Source: Gymnopus androsaceus JB14 (Eukaryota > Basidiomycota > Agaricomycetes > Agaricales > Omphalotaceae). Taken from it: DNA of 64,000 nt. Location: positions 1 through 64,000 of the forward strand of contig ML769486.1 of the NCBI GenBank assembly GCA_009733575.1, given 5' to 3'. The notes under the pieces were generated by a model, which searched no databases, was not told the origin of the DNA, and was given only the letters and a program-made list of their open reading frames with translations. Within the stretch, counting starts at the first letter, position 1, and each line of letters starts with the position of its first letter. Position numbers and translations under genes: made by a program. Positions 55,157-64,000 of this stretch are shown one piece after another.

Positions 55157-55648
55157 TGTTGAAGATACTTGACAAATTGGTCAAAGCATAAGTTATTGAT
55201 CGAGTCCCACTGGAGATCCCAACTTCCAGTCTCCAATATCCAGTTCAGTTTTCCCTTTATTTGACTCCATTGACACTCATTTCCTAGTTTCAATTCTCCA
55301 TACACATTTTACCATACCCAAACTTCTCTACGCTCCTCATTTCTAAATTCCTTTTAGTTACATATTATGACAACCAACTAGCTGCGCAAGATCAGTCATT
55401 ACGGACTTTTCTATATATATGGACTTTAGCTATTCATTGCCCTCAGTCTTTCAACACCGTTATACTTTTGTTGTTCTGAGGGTAAGCTTATTCAAGTATT
55501 TCCTGTTTGTTCATGAAGCTAATTACTTTATTAGATTTTACTTATTACTTTGTTCAACAGGTAGTTATTCTTTATTAATATATATGAGTCTTTCGACACT
55601 GTTATACTTGTGTCTTTCTGAGGATTTTACTTATTACTTCATTCAACA
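55157..55648 (+). repeat. Copia 3' LTR with internal partial duplication
   Basis: The first 403 bp (55157-55559) match the 5' LTR. Then about 90 bp repeat LTR words (GTCTTTCGACACTGTTATAC, ATTTTACTTATTAC, ATTCAACA) before the GGTTC target duplication at 55649. The duplication therefore lies inside the inserted unit. Confidence 0.8.
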
Positions 55649-57015
55649 GGTTCCGCAGATCATCTTGCTAATGCGCATGTGGATCAACTGGTTGATCTTC
55701 CTGGCATTGGAGAAAATTATCATGGTTAGCTTTTTTGCTTCTTGGTCCTGTTGGCTCCCCACCTTCACTTCTTCATCTTTAAGTTCCTACTAATATGTGT
55801 TCTCATACAGACCACATTTTCTGCATAACCCCATACCTATCCTCTGAAGATTCTGATTGTCTGGATGGGATATTTAGTGGTCACAAGGAGGTTATAGAGT
55901 GTATGTATGTGTTTTCTCCCATATTTTCACTACTTATTCATGTGCATTCTAATGATGGCAATACATTGTATAGCCTATCTCGTGGAATGGACAGAGAAGG
56001 GAACAGGCCTTTTGGCACACAAGTTAGGATATCCGGATGTTTAATACTACCATTCACACTCACATATATATTTTTTTGCTTCATGAAGCTCCATAGACTT
56101 GGTGGTTAAGCTACGACCTACTCCCAAGGAACTTGAAGAGCTTGGACCATCTTTCAAGCAATTATGGCAAGACTTTTATGCTGGGCACCAGATAAGCCGG
56201 TTGCAATGATGATTTTTAATGCTGCATGGGTTCACGTTCATGTTACAAGATCGACAGCGAAAAAATTGCTAAATCAAAATTTTGCTATGAAGGAACCTGA
56301 GTTTAACACCATGTCCACCAGGCTCAAAAACGTTTTCAATAACAATCTGTACAGTATGTTTGATTGGTTTTTTTTTGATATTTGCGATCATCTGGTATGC
56401 TGACTGGATTGAACTTTCACAAGATGTACCCCCATGCTATAGGCTACACTCATATTACATCTGGAACAAATCCGTGGACTCCCCTGAGGTTTAATCTGAG
56501 GTTCTTGGAAGAGTACGTATGGCTGGATACTCTGGTAGGATCTCCTATACCAACAGTTCATATTTAATAGCCCCATAGACATTGCCATCTTGCAATGGTG
56601 CTATAAGCGAGGACATGAGCTAGCCCACCAGATCAGGTCATTCAGAGGGGAAATTCCTGCTGGGAATCCTAAATTCCCTCCTACCACTACGACAAATGCT
56701 GCTAGTGCTGCGTCGGTTGTTCCAAGCACCCCTGGTCCCGTTAACATTGACACTCCAGATATCGCATACTCAGTGGAAGATGATAAAGCGATTGACAATC
56801 ATCACAGAGTTAACTGTGAGAACACCTTTCTTCTTGTCCTTTTCATTCAAGTTTTATTCATTGAACTGCATTGGATGTGTACAGTGTTGGGGATGTTCCA
56901 CTCAGTGAATAACTTCGAAGCCTTCGGGAATTGTTGAAAAATATCTCTGTTTATTTTACAGCTTGGTACTTGTGCATCAGCAAGTTGGGAAATTCATGAG
57001 AGCATGAGTGCATAG
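55649..57015 (+). pseudogene. GMC oxidoreductase (alcohol-oxidase-like), 3' portion after the insertion
   Basis: Coding resumes DHLANAHVDQLVDLPGIGEN, then DHIFCITPYLSSEDSDCLDG and IFSGHKEVIE, EWTEKG, LVVKLRPTPKELEELGPSFK, WAPDKPVAMM and GHELAHQIRSFRGEIPAGNP. Next are INIDTPDIAYSVEDDKAID-type and a final LGTCA block of the GMC C-terminal domain. This order continues the 5' portion exactly. Introns are visible, but frames shift at several points (for example near 56190 and 56560), and the catalytic end after LGTCA is lost by about 57010. Confidence 0.75.
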
Positions 57016-57144
57016 CCACCATACCTTCCATACCATAAAGCAACAATTTGATCAAAATTTCTCCATACATCTCTTGAGTATGGGCTTGTATGGAATTTTG
57101 AGTTCGAAGTGACTAGTATTTAATAAATTTGCAATTCTGGCCCA

Positions 57145-57532
57145 GAATTGCAAGGGCACACCATATTACGAGGACATGGGGGTACTTGAGGTAGTGGATA
57201 TGGTGGTGGTACAATGCCTAGTTGCTCGTGTTCAAGCTGTCAATGATATGCATAACTTTCTCATTGACCACAGCGGCGCATTACAAGAATCATATTTTGT
57301 ACCAGGTAGATAGTATGTATGTATATTTCATGCCAATTGTGCTGATTGGCGTAGCTGTCTTTTTACTTCGAACCGGATTAAATTTTCGACTCGTCAATTT
57401 AACTTGTTCTTTTAACTCGATGGAAACTAGCGAGTGAAATTAATACAGTACGATACTGTAATCCGTTTTTGCACCTGTAGATCACTTTCCCTCGGTCACC
57501 GAGTTGTGTTCACCCTGTCTGGTCTATAGTGA
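57145..57532 (+). mobile_element. 3' end fragment of a second Plavaka (CACTA) copy
   Basis: This stretch is a close copy, in opposite orientation, of 10062-10455. It holds the last coding bases (reading PYYEDMGVLEVVDMVVVQCL, ending near HSGALQESYFVPG), the non-coding tail with CCCTCGGTCACCGAG and the terminus GGTCTATAGTG at 57522-57532. The 5' part of the element is absent. Confidence 0.8.
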
Positions 57533-57742
57533 CAGCCATTGCTCCGATCTATGCCCTGGCTCCTTAACGTACATTACCTCCCTCAAATGGTGGATCTAGA
57601 TGTGGCGGTAATGAGCTGCATGAGTGAATTATGACCCTGCAATCTGTACTAATTAAGTTTCCGTCCCCGTATAAAGTTTCGGCGTAACCGAGCATCGGTA
57701 TCCTTTCCACCCCACCCCACTCGAAAACATTATTACTTCAAG

Positions 57743-59402
57743 ATGTCGGGTCTTTCGGCGGCAGAGCAGACCGAGATTAATCTTTCAGTTGGAGCAGTAG
57801 TGGGTCTCTTTGAAGTGAATCTAAATTTGAGGAAGCTAACGGCACTCAACATACTCCAGGTTGTCAGCAACTACCTTTCGGTTCGTATAAGTCTCTAGAG
57901 TCTCGCATGCATTGAGCTCAAGTACTGTTGTTACAGTTTTTAACAATGGGTATCGTGCTTTCTATCAGTGAGTGCTTGAACCCACATTAACCCTCACATT
58001 CGCGATACTTATGCGACTGTCTTTCACCAGCATGGGCCTATTTTTCAAAGTTCGCCAATGATAAATGGTGGTTCAAAGCACTAGTTACTCTGTGCGTCAG
58101 CATGTGCATTGGTGATACCGTTGCAACTGGTGAGTGTTGTCGTCGTGTCACTAATCTGTGCTTCAACCTTACTGATATTTTCCTAGGTATTTGGACTTAC
58201 GACTGGGCTGTCGCAAACTACGCGAGTGAGGCCCGGGAGACATGTTTTTGGTCACTTACTAACCACCCTTACTCATGAGATCCCACTGTATTGGCATTGA
58301 CCCATAGGTCGTTTGCCGTTGAAGGTGTACTCATGTGAGATAGCGGCTGCATTTGTTGTTGCAGTACTGACGCTAATGGTTAACCGGTTACCACTTGCAG
58401 GGCAACGTGCGGTCTTAGTGTGCAGCTATTCTATGCATGGCGCCTTTGGATAATGTCCATGAGAAAGAATTGGATCTTGTCGGTAGTAATAGGATGCCTC
58501 TCCATATTAGGCTGGTGTATGGAACCTTCCCTCTCTTCATCTAACAAACGCGTAAATAGCCTTGAATCTTCACAGGTATCATGTGCTGGGAATCATACAT
58601 TACAGCAACACACAAGCTATTCTCGGAAATCAGCATTGTCCGGTAAGTGCAGGACTTCGTTTAGAACACCAATTAAACTGCCGATCGAATGTCAGACACG
58701 TGGCCTGGATATGGTTGGGGGGTTCCGTGTAAGTTGTTCTCTCCAATAGACTTATCTACAAGTGCCGGAGCTGATGGTTCAGCAGAGGCGCGGATGTCCT
58801 GATCACTAGCTCAATGATTTACTACCTTGACGTCCGTTTCCGATGTGAATTTCAAAAAGCCCAAGTCAGTTATCATGCCCCTCGGTATGTCTGGTCTTGA
58901 ATTGTGCATGGCTGTCTCTCACTTTCTTTCTCATCAGACGTTTCCGTCGACTTATCGTCCGGACAGTAGAATGCAACCTTCTCTCCCTTTTTTCTCAAGC
59001 CATTGCTATTGGTCTGGCCTATCATAACAGCATTGGACTTTACTTTCGTACGTCCAGTCCATCTTCAGGGTATATATACTTAATCTCATTATGCCTTACT
59101 AGTCAGTACAGACATGATGCTCGCCAAAGTTTATACATTCTCTCTACTTGTCTCCTGTATGTTTCCCATTCCTTATTCCTCTCTTTCCAGCGTGATATTA
59201 AATATATATTCCTTCAGTGAACTGTCGTCACTCTGACAATGACCCTGATACCAGCGATGGAGGGTTTTCTTTATCCAGAAGAATAGGAGGCATTGTCAGT
59301 TCGACCGCCCTCCACACCGCTGGCAGTTCCTTTCCAAGCACCCAAGTCTCACACATCCAGTTAGTCCACATATACTCATCTTGCTGGTTCTTCGAGTCCT
59401 AA
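57743..59402 (+). CDS. DUF6534-type multi-pass membrane protein
   Basis: The start ATG at 57743 (MSGLSAAEQTEINLSVGAVV) lies about 70 bp after a TATA-like GTATAAAG. Exons separated by introns of about 50-60 bp give TWAYFSKFANDKWWFKALVT, GDTVATGIWTYDWAVANYA, LSVQLFYAWRLWIMSMRKNW, GADVLITSSMIYYLD, IVRTVECNLLSLFSQAIAIG and NSIGLYF, then a hydrophilic Ser-rich tail (SSTALHTAGSSFPSTQVSHI). The VQ-F-A-RLW and AD-I--S--YYL motifs and the seven or so hydrophobic segments fit DUF6534 proteins, which are very numerous in mushrooms and of unknown function. Some segments look shifted (58840-58900, 58920-59000), so whether this copy is intact needs checking. Confidence 0.65.
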
Positions 59403-60480
59403 TTAAATATTCCCAATTAGACAAGAAACACCCGGCGATTTTCAGGAGCATAGAAAGGGACCAGCGTTCAATGACAATGGTTTTGATAGCCATGTTATGT
59501 TGTCACCAGTATGAGGCGCTAACTCCACCATGGAGATTTCTGCCTTTTGTATTGAGACTCACTAAAGGGATACGTACATATTGCAGGGCGGTGGCATCAC
59601 ACAGTCAACGACTTCCAATTCATATCTTACTTACACTCAATTTTTAGCTGTATTAGTCTGCTTTATAACTCTCAACTAATCGTAGGTAAACCGGTGCGGT
59701 CCCATTGAGAAACAGTTATGTCCAAAGTGAATGGATCTCCTTTCTGCATCAGTATTAATATGTCTCTTGTACCTTATGGACTCAACAATTTGGGCCAGTC
59801 AAGACTCTATAAATCCATGGCTTATTGAACATCACTGAGTATCAGCCCATCGATGGTTCGAACACCACATTAGCCTGAGGCTTGAGCATAGAACAATTGG
59901 TGCCTTCTGAACCCAATCAGATTGAAGTCATTGCAGGTACAGTATTTAACCAATCCTTTGGACAGTCAAAATGAAATCTCTTTGTTGAGGACATCACAGA
60001 GGGTATGATACCAAAATAACTTTCTAGAATCCTTGAGTAGTATCTTAGCTATGGTGGTGCCAAACCGCTTGTACGTAGCCTGCATGTAGCGATGGCAATG
60101 GGCAGTGCACAATGGCAGCCCTAAAACTGGTGTTTCCGGCTCATTTAAACAGCGTGACATTTGGCCGGCAATAACACCGTGACACACATGACATCTGTCA
60201 CGTTTTGTGTTGCATTTTGTTTGCAGGACTTGCAATTCTTCATCCTTTCATGTGAAATTGATATGGATAGTTTACCTTGCTGTGCTGTATAGTGTAGCAA
60301 GACTAATAAGGAAATAGGAAAACGTAAGAGCTGTAGGTAGCTCATTCAAATTTTTGATGATATCTCTCTGACACAGTGAAACAGCATGTAAAACACCACT
60401 AACAGTAAGAGAGAGCATTTTTGTGGAGAAAAATGTGAAACGGACCAATGCACATATAAACAATCCCTTATCAGCCTCCC
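59403..60480. other. No gene seen
   Basis: The minus strand at 60240-59970 has a Cys pair pattern (CHVCHG) and an open run of 89 codons, but no family is recognised. The rest is AT-rich and without structure. Confidence 0.35.
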
Positions 60481-61097
60481 AGTAGGCCATGAAGTTTGAG
60501 AAAATGCAACTGTTTAAATGGTTTGCAGCCACTTCATAATCTATCTGGAACCAGTTCTATATCCAGGATTTGGACCCTCATACTTGGCACAATGGTGTTG
60601 ATGATTGTGTTGCAGACTACTTTTATGCAAAGATGGCTTCAACTTATGAAGAATTCCAGTTCTGTGATGATGGTTGATGGAAGGCTTGGCTGTATGCAAT
60701 CAAGAACTACCCTGAATGGACCTGATCAACTAGGGAGAGTGGTCATTTGCAGCATGCAACTTATCTATCTTAGGTATGCCATGTTCAAGACTTGTCTTTC
60801 TTTCACAGACAGTTGTATATAGTTCTTTGATCTGATATCAAGAAATCAAAATCCCAGCACAATAAATCTGAGCCCCCTCCAAAGAAGAAGTGCAAGATGA
60901 CTGTTAACAGTAACTTTCCTGTAGCTCATTCTCCCTCAGTGGCACCTTCCCCTCTTTCAGTTTCACTATCTTTGCTACCATCTCCAATATCAGCTTCATC
61001 AGGGTCAAATCTTTCCCCAGTAGATGTCCCTATTTCCAGTCATTCCACAATGGCCACCACTACAGACAGCAAAGCCATCACTACTTGTCATAGTTGA
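60480..61097 (+). pseudogene. Hypothetical protein remnant
   Basis: Plus-strand reading gives WNQFYIQDLDPHTWHNGVDD, YFYAKMASTYEEFQFCDDGW and KAWLYAIKNYPEW. After an intron-like gap come a basic stretch KKSKSQHNKSEPPPKKKCK and a Ser/Pro-rich tail ending HS at 61097. A stop precedes SIWNQ, and a TGA follows NYPEWT. I recognise no domain. The basic linker would suit a nuclear protein. Confidence 0.4.
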
Positions 61098-61285
61098 CCG
61101 GCCTTGGCCACATTAGTTTACTTCCATCCAACATACTTAGCCACCTGGGACAGAGCAACCCCTATTGATCTTGTTGCTCTGTACCAGGTATGAACATTTT
61201 ATAGTATACGAACATTGTACTTATCAATCTTGTTGCTCCGTACCAGTTTACCAGAATATACTCTATAGAGCTAGTAGCGTTGACA

Positions 61286-61298
61286 GGTTATGGGCCCC
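61286..61298 (+). promoter_or_regulatory. Primer-binding site of the second Copia element
   Basis: GGTTATGGGCCCC, identical to 42251-42263 of the first Copia element and complementary to an initiator tRNA-Met anticodon arm. The flanking sequence differs, so the match is not just shared ancestry of one copy. Confidence 0.65.
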
Positions 61299-61798
61299 AG
61301 GCTCTAATCACTGCACACTACACAAAGAGCCCCTATATCTTCAAAATCTTCGAAATTCAACTACCCATTACCCACTCCATCCCAATTTATTTTCTAAAAC
61401 ATAAATCCAAAGCCATTCAGTGCTTCCACGAATTCCGACTTGCAGTTGAAAAGTATCTTGGTTACCCAATCTCAGTCCTTTGTGTCAACAACACCAATGA
61501 ATTGATACACGGCATATTTGAAACTTACTGCAAACAGAATGGTATCTCTTATGAACAATCTGTACCTGATGCCTCTCAGCAAAACAGAGTCGCTGAGAGG
61601 ACCATCCAGATCATTGAATGCATGATGTGTGCAATGCTCATAGATGGAAACCTTCCCCATTAGTTCTGGCCTCCAGCCCAGGTGAATCATGTTCCACATT
61701 CTGCTCTCCCATCCAATAAAATGCCTTTCAAATCTTTCCTGAATAAATGCACCAATCTCTCACATTTATGTCCATTCGCAGCTGGTTCCTTAGCAGTA

Positions 61799-62472
61799 TT
61801 AAAATAAACCCTGACAAGTTCTCGGAGGTGCATTTTAATATTTGGGACAACTTGTCAGCACCAAAGTCATAATATCTATACAGAGAGAACAAGAGCCTGT
61901 GGGAAAAAAGGAAACTTTTCTCATGCTTGTACAGGTCACCTGCACCCAGCCCTAACCCTAATGATGACTAATATTATAACAGTAGGGGCAAGCCCCCACA
62001 CCCCCATTTTTATCCTTAGCCCCTAAACCCTAACCACCCTAACCCTAACCTATGTGCACTGTTTATTTGGCACTGTTTTGATCAGGTCTCTATGTTAGGG
62101 TGAGCACAAGCCTGACCAAACCAGTGCGAAAATTTCCACTTCAGTCACCTACTAAAAGATACCTACTTAGGTCCAACTTGAAAGGCAAAAGTTAAGCCTA
62201 AGTAGGTATCTTTTAGTAGGTGACTGAAGTGAAATTTCCTTTTTTGGTATAATTCACTTTTAGGGTTAGGGTTAAATAGATACCACCATCAGAAAGAGGG
62301 CCGAAAATAACGGGGTGTAGCCATTTCCGTTTTTTCTCACAGTCCCTCGTTCCCAAGATATGGCCTCATCTTATCATACTATGGTTAAGATCCCCTGTCA
62401 GTACTGTAGGCTCTATATAGCTGTTGCAAATATTAAAATGCACCTACGACAAGTTGTCAGGCTTTATTTTAA
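61799..62472. mobile_element. TA-flanked MITE carrying telomere-type repeats
   Basis: The ends TTAAAATAAACCCTGACAAG and its near reverse complement are flanked by TA (61797-61798, 62473-62474). TIRs of about 48 bp extend to a shared AGGTGCATTTTAATATTTG. The integrase frame is cut at this point. Inside are CCCTAA-type arrays (about 61960-62050 and 62262-62275) and a long perfect hairpin at 62130-62237. Confidence 0.75.
62130..62237. repeat. Long hairpin inside the MITE
   Basis: CACTTCAGTCACCTACTAAA followed by AGATACCTACTTAGG pairs with its reverse complement downstream, giving arms of about 40 bp with one mismatch and a loop of about 22 nt. Confidence 0.85.
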
Positions 62473-62638
62473 TAAGGCTAGAGCCTCAGGTGCCATTTGG
62501 ATGTCTAGTCACTTCAAGGAAGATGAACTCTAATTCTCTCAACAAAGTTATAGAACATGGAGAGGAGGGTAGATTCATGGGCTATGCCCATAGCTCAAAA
62601 GGGCAAGGGGCATTTGGCATCCAAATGGCAGACCTTAT

Positions 62639-62666
62639 GGTACCTTTCCTAGTTAGGAAAGGTACC
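62639..62666. repeat. 12-bp-stem hairpin in the second Copia integrase tail
   Basis: GGTACCTTTCCT and AGGAAAGGTACC separated by AGTT. A second hairpin CATTTGG-CAT-CCAAATG lies at 62611-62627. Confidence 0.85.
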
Positions 62667-64000
62667 ACGCAATGTTTTGATTATCACGCTCACTGCCCTG
62701 CTTTCCCATACAAATTGGGAATGCATTGACTCTCTTCCACTTTCGTGGTCTTGGGCTACACCAAGGTCTGAGCTGACACTCATTTCTAGTGTCTGATGCT
62801 CTACTTAGCCTCTATAGTCCTTGATTCACCTTATAATCTAATCAGCTGTTGGGGACTTTGGTCCAGCAGATTGGTGGCAATCGCGATACCTTCCATCCAG
62901 TACTTGACAAAGAAATGATGCTGACTGATTCAAACATTGACTCTGTTGTAGTCTCCACTTGCTTTAGCAAAGAGCCCTGGCCCTCTACAACACAAAAAGT
63001 TTGATGTGAATGTTATTAAGCGCCCGAACCAGCATTGCGGCCATTTTGACAGGTCACATTTAGAGCATTCTGTCTGCTATTTGCTGCCAAATGCCCCTTG
63101 CAAAGGGGTACCTAATCTATTTCCCAAATTCAAGGACAATTTGTGTTCATCGTGATGTTGTATTCCACAGATTCCCTACTTCCTTACAGTTACCATCGCC
63201 ACCACCTTCCAAACTTCTCTGGGATGATTTCCCTACAAATTGGAAAAACAATTCGGTGGATTGAAAATTTTTCCATTGTATGCAAAATGGATCTGTAAGT
63301 GATGTGCTTATGATCCAAAACCTTATGCTAAATATCTGTGATGTGCAGATCAAAGCCCTACAATATATCCAGTTCTACTGGTGACATGCCAGTGAATGTG
63401 GAACCTATGAATATGTGAGTAAAACCATTGAAGGTTACTCTCCTGTCCTAATCTGTGACATGCAGACTGGACTGTAATGAATCCCCCAACTCCCATGGTG
63501 ACATGCCATTTGGTTCTGGGGAGAAGTAAGTAACATAACATAGTTACTTAGTTATACGCTAACATGCCCTGTAGCTTTGATCCTGATGGGGACACAGTTG
63601 TGAATGATACGTCAATTGCTGAACATTGCACATGACGTACTCAAAAGCTACCTGCTCAATATGTCCACTGTACACAGGACAAGAGGGGGAACAGCAACCT
63701 CATAGACATCCTTAGCACACAGATTGATGATCTCAACATTGAATGTAACAAAGCAGATTTCCCACTACTAGCTAGAAGCTTTGTACAAGCAGAAGTTGCC
63801 TACGCAGGTGCTGCGCCCACAGACCCTATTGACAATCCAGAAGAAAAGGATCCCCAGTCCATCCTCAAAGCTCAATCATCTATCTACTGGACCCATTGGC
63901 TTGCAGTGATCTATAAGGAGCTTGAGTTGCTAAAAGAAAAAGGGGTTTATGAGGAAGCAGATGAATTACCTCCAGGAAGGAAGGCAGTGGGCTCTAAGTG

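Larger units (their letters stand above)
40212..55648 (+). mobile_element. Copia LTR retrotransposon with several nested insertions
   Basis: LTRs (TGTTGAAGATACTTG to TTCAACA) bound the unit, and GGTTC at 40207-40211 and 55649-55653 is an exact 5-bp target duplication. Gag, zinc knuckle, protease, integrase, RT and RNase H follow in Ty1/Copia order on the plus strand. Nested inside are a MITE with a retrocopy in the 5' LTR, a 7.3 kb LTR-bounded element in gag and a segment of about 1.2 kb in RT. Stops and frameshifts occur in every domain, so the copy is not autonomous. It inserted in the alcohol-oxidase-like gene. Confidence 0.9.
61150..64000 (+). mobile_element. Second Copia element, degenerate, running past the window end
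   Basis: The primer-binding 13-mer GGTTATGGGCCCC (61286-61298) follows a CA-ended stretch that should be the LTR end. Little or no gag remains. Integrase coding follows at 61390-61790 (KAIQCFHEFRLAVEKYLGYP, QNRVAERTIQIIECMMCAML, FWPPAQVNHVPHSALPSNKM). A MITE intervenes, then the integrase tail at 62480-62640 (PQVPFGCLV, GEEGRFMGYAHSSKGQGAF). The 63640-64000 part reads the start of RT (HWLAVIYKELELLKEKGVYE, ELPPGRKAVGSK). Several stops occur in the integrase tail and between 62720 and 63640. Confidence 0.75.

Overview
The window looks like repeat-dense genomic DNA from a mushroom-forming basidiomycete (Agaricomycetes). The evidence is very short introns (about 45-65 bp, often starting GTAAGT/GTGAGT/GTATGT) and families typical of that class: a NACHT-ankyrin gene, a Plavaka/Tnp2-like transposase, a KDZ transposase with a cysteine-cluster head, Copia elements, a DUF6534-type membrane protein and an alcohol-oxidase-like GMC oxidoreductase. 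All calls are by eye from sequence and translations. Exon boundaries are approximate unless stated.

Layout. 0-2.5 kb: hairpins, a GGCAGCTGCC palindrome cluster, a low-complexity coding remnant and a tRNA-like element. 2.5-4.8 kb: no gene seen. 4.8-8.3 kb: frameshifted NACHT-ankyrin gene (minus). 8.5-9.65 kb: a TIR element with a hAT-like MITE nested inside. 10.06-14.8 kb: CACTA-type Plavaka remnant (minus) with a divergent hypothetical gene. 15.7-32.5 kb: a head-to-tail minus-strand series: a micro-exon coiled-coil gene, a Ser/Pro/RG-rich gene, a BAH-PHD gene, a KDZ transposase and an acidic-tail gene. The acidic-tail gene is split by a 3.9 kb LTR element (28267-32168).

The interior of that LTR element is the most striking structure in the window. 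It is an almost continuous chain of different short perfect or near-perfect hairpins, which still reads as one long protein frame with only a few stops. 32.5-36.5 kb: a 4 kb foldback element with arms of about 1.75 kb, each carrying a tandem array of hairpin units. 37.2-38.1 kb: an unidentified, apparently intact Cys-rich gene (plus).

39.1-57.0 kb: an alcohol-oxidase-like gene cut in two by a 15.4 kb nested Copia complex (40212-55648, TSD GGTTC). Its 5' LTR contains a TA-flanked MITE, which itself contains a poly(A)-tailed retrocopy. Its gag is split by a second LTR-bounded element (43130-50397, opposite strand). That second element carries two tRNA-derived repeats in inverted orientation and, between them, an AT-hook gene and a BiP/Hsp70 pseudogene. 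The RT is split by a further insertion with a MITE. 57.1-57.5 kb: a second copy of the Plavaka 3' end. 57.7-59.4 kb: DUF6534-like gene. 60.5-64 kb: a coding remnant and a second, degenerate Copia element running off the window end, cut by a MITE that contains telomere-type repeats.

Most genes here are TE-encoded or TE-damaged. The plausible host genes are the NACHT-ankyrin gene, the alcohol oxidase, the DUF6534 protein, the AT-hook protein and the Cys-rich unknown.
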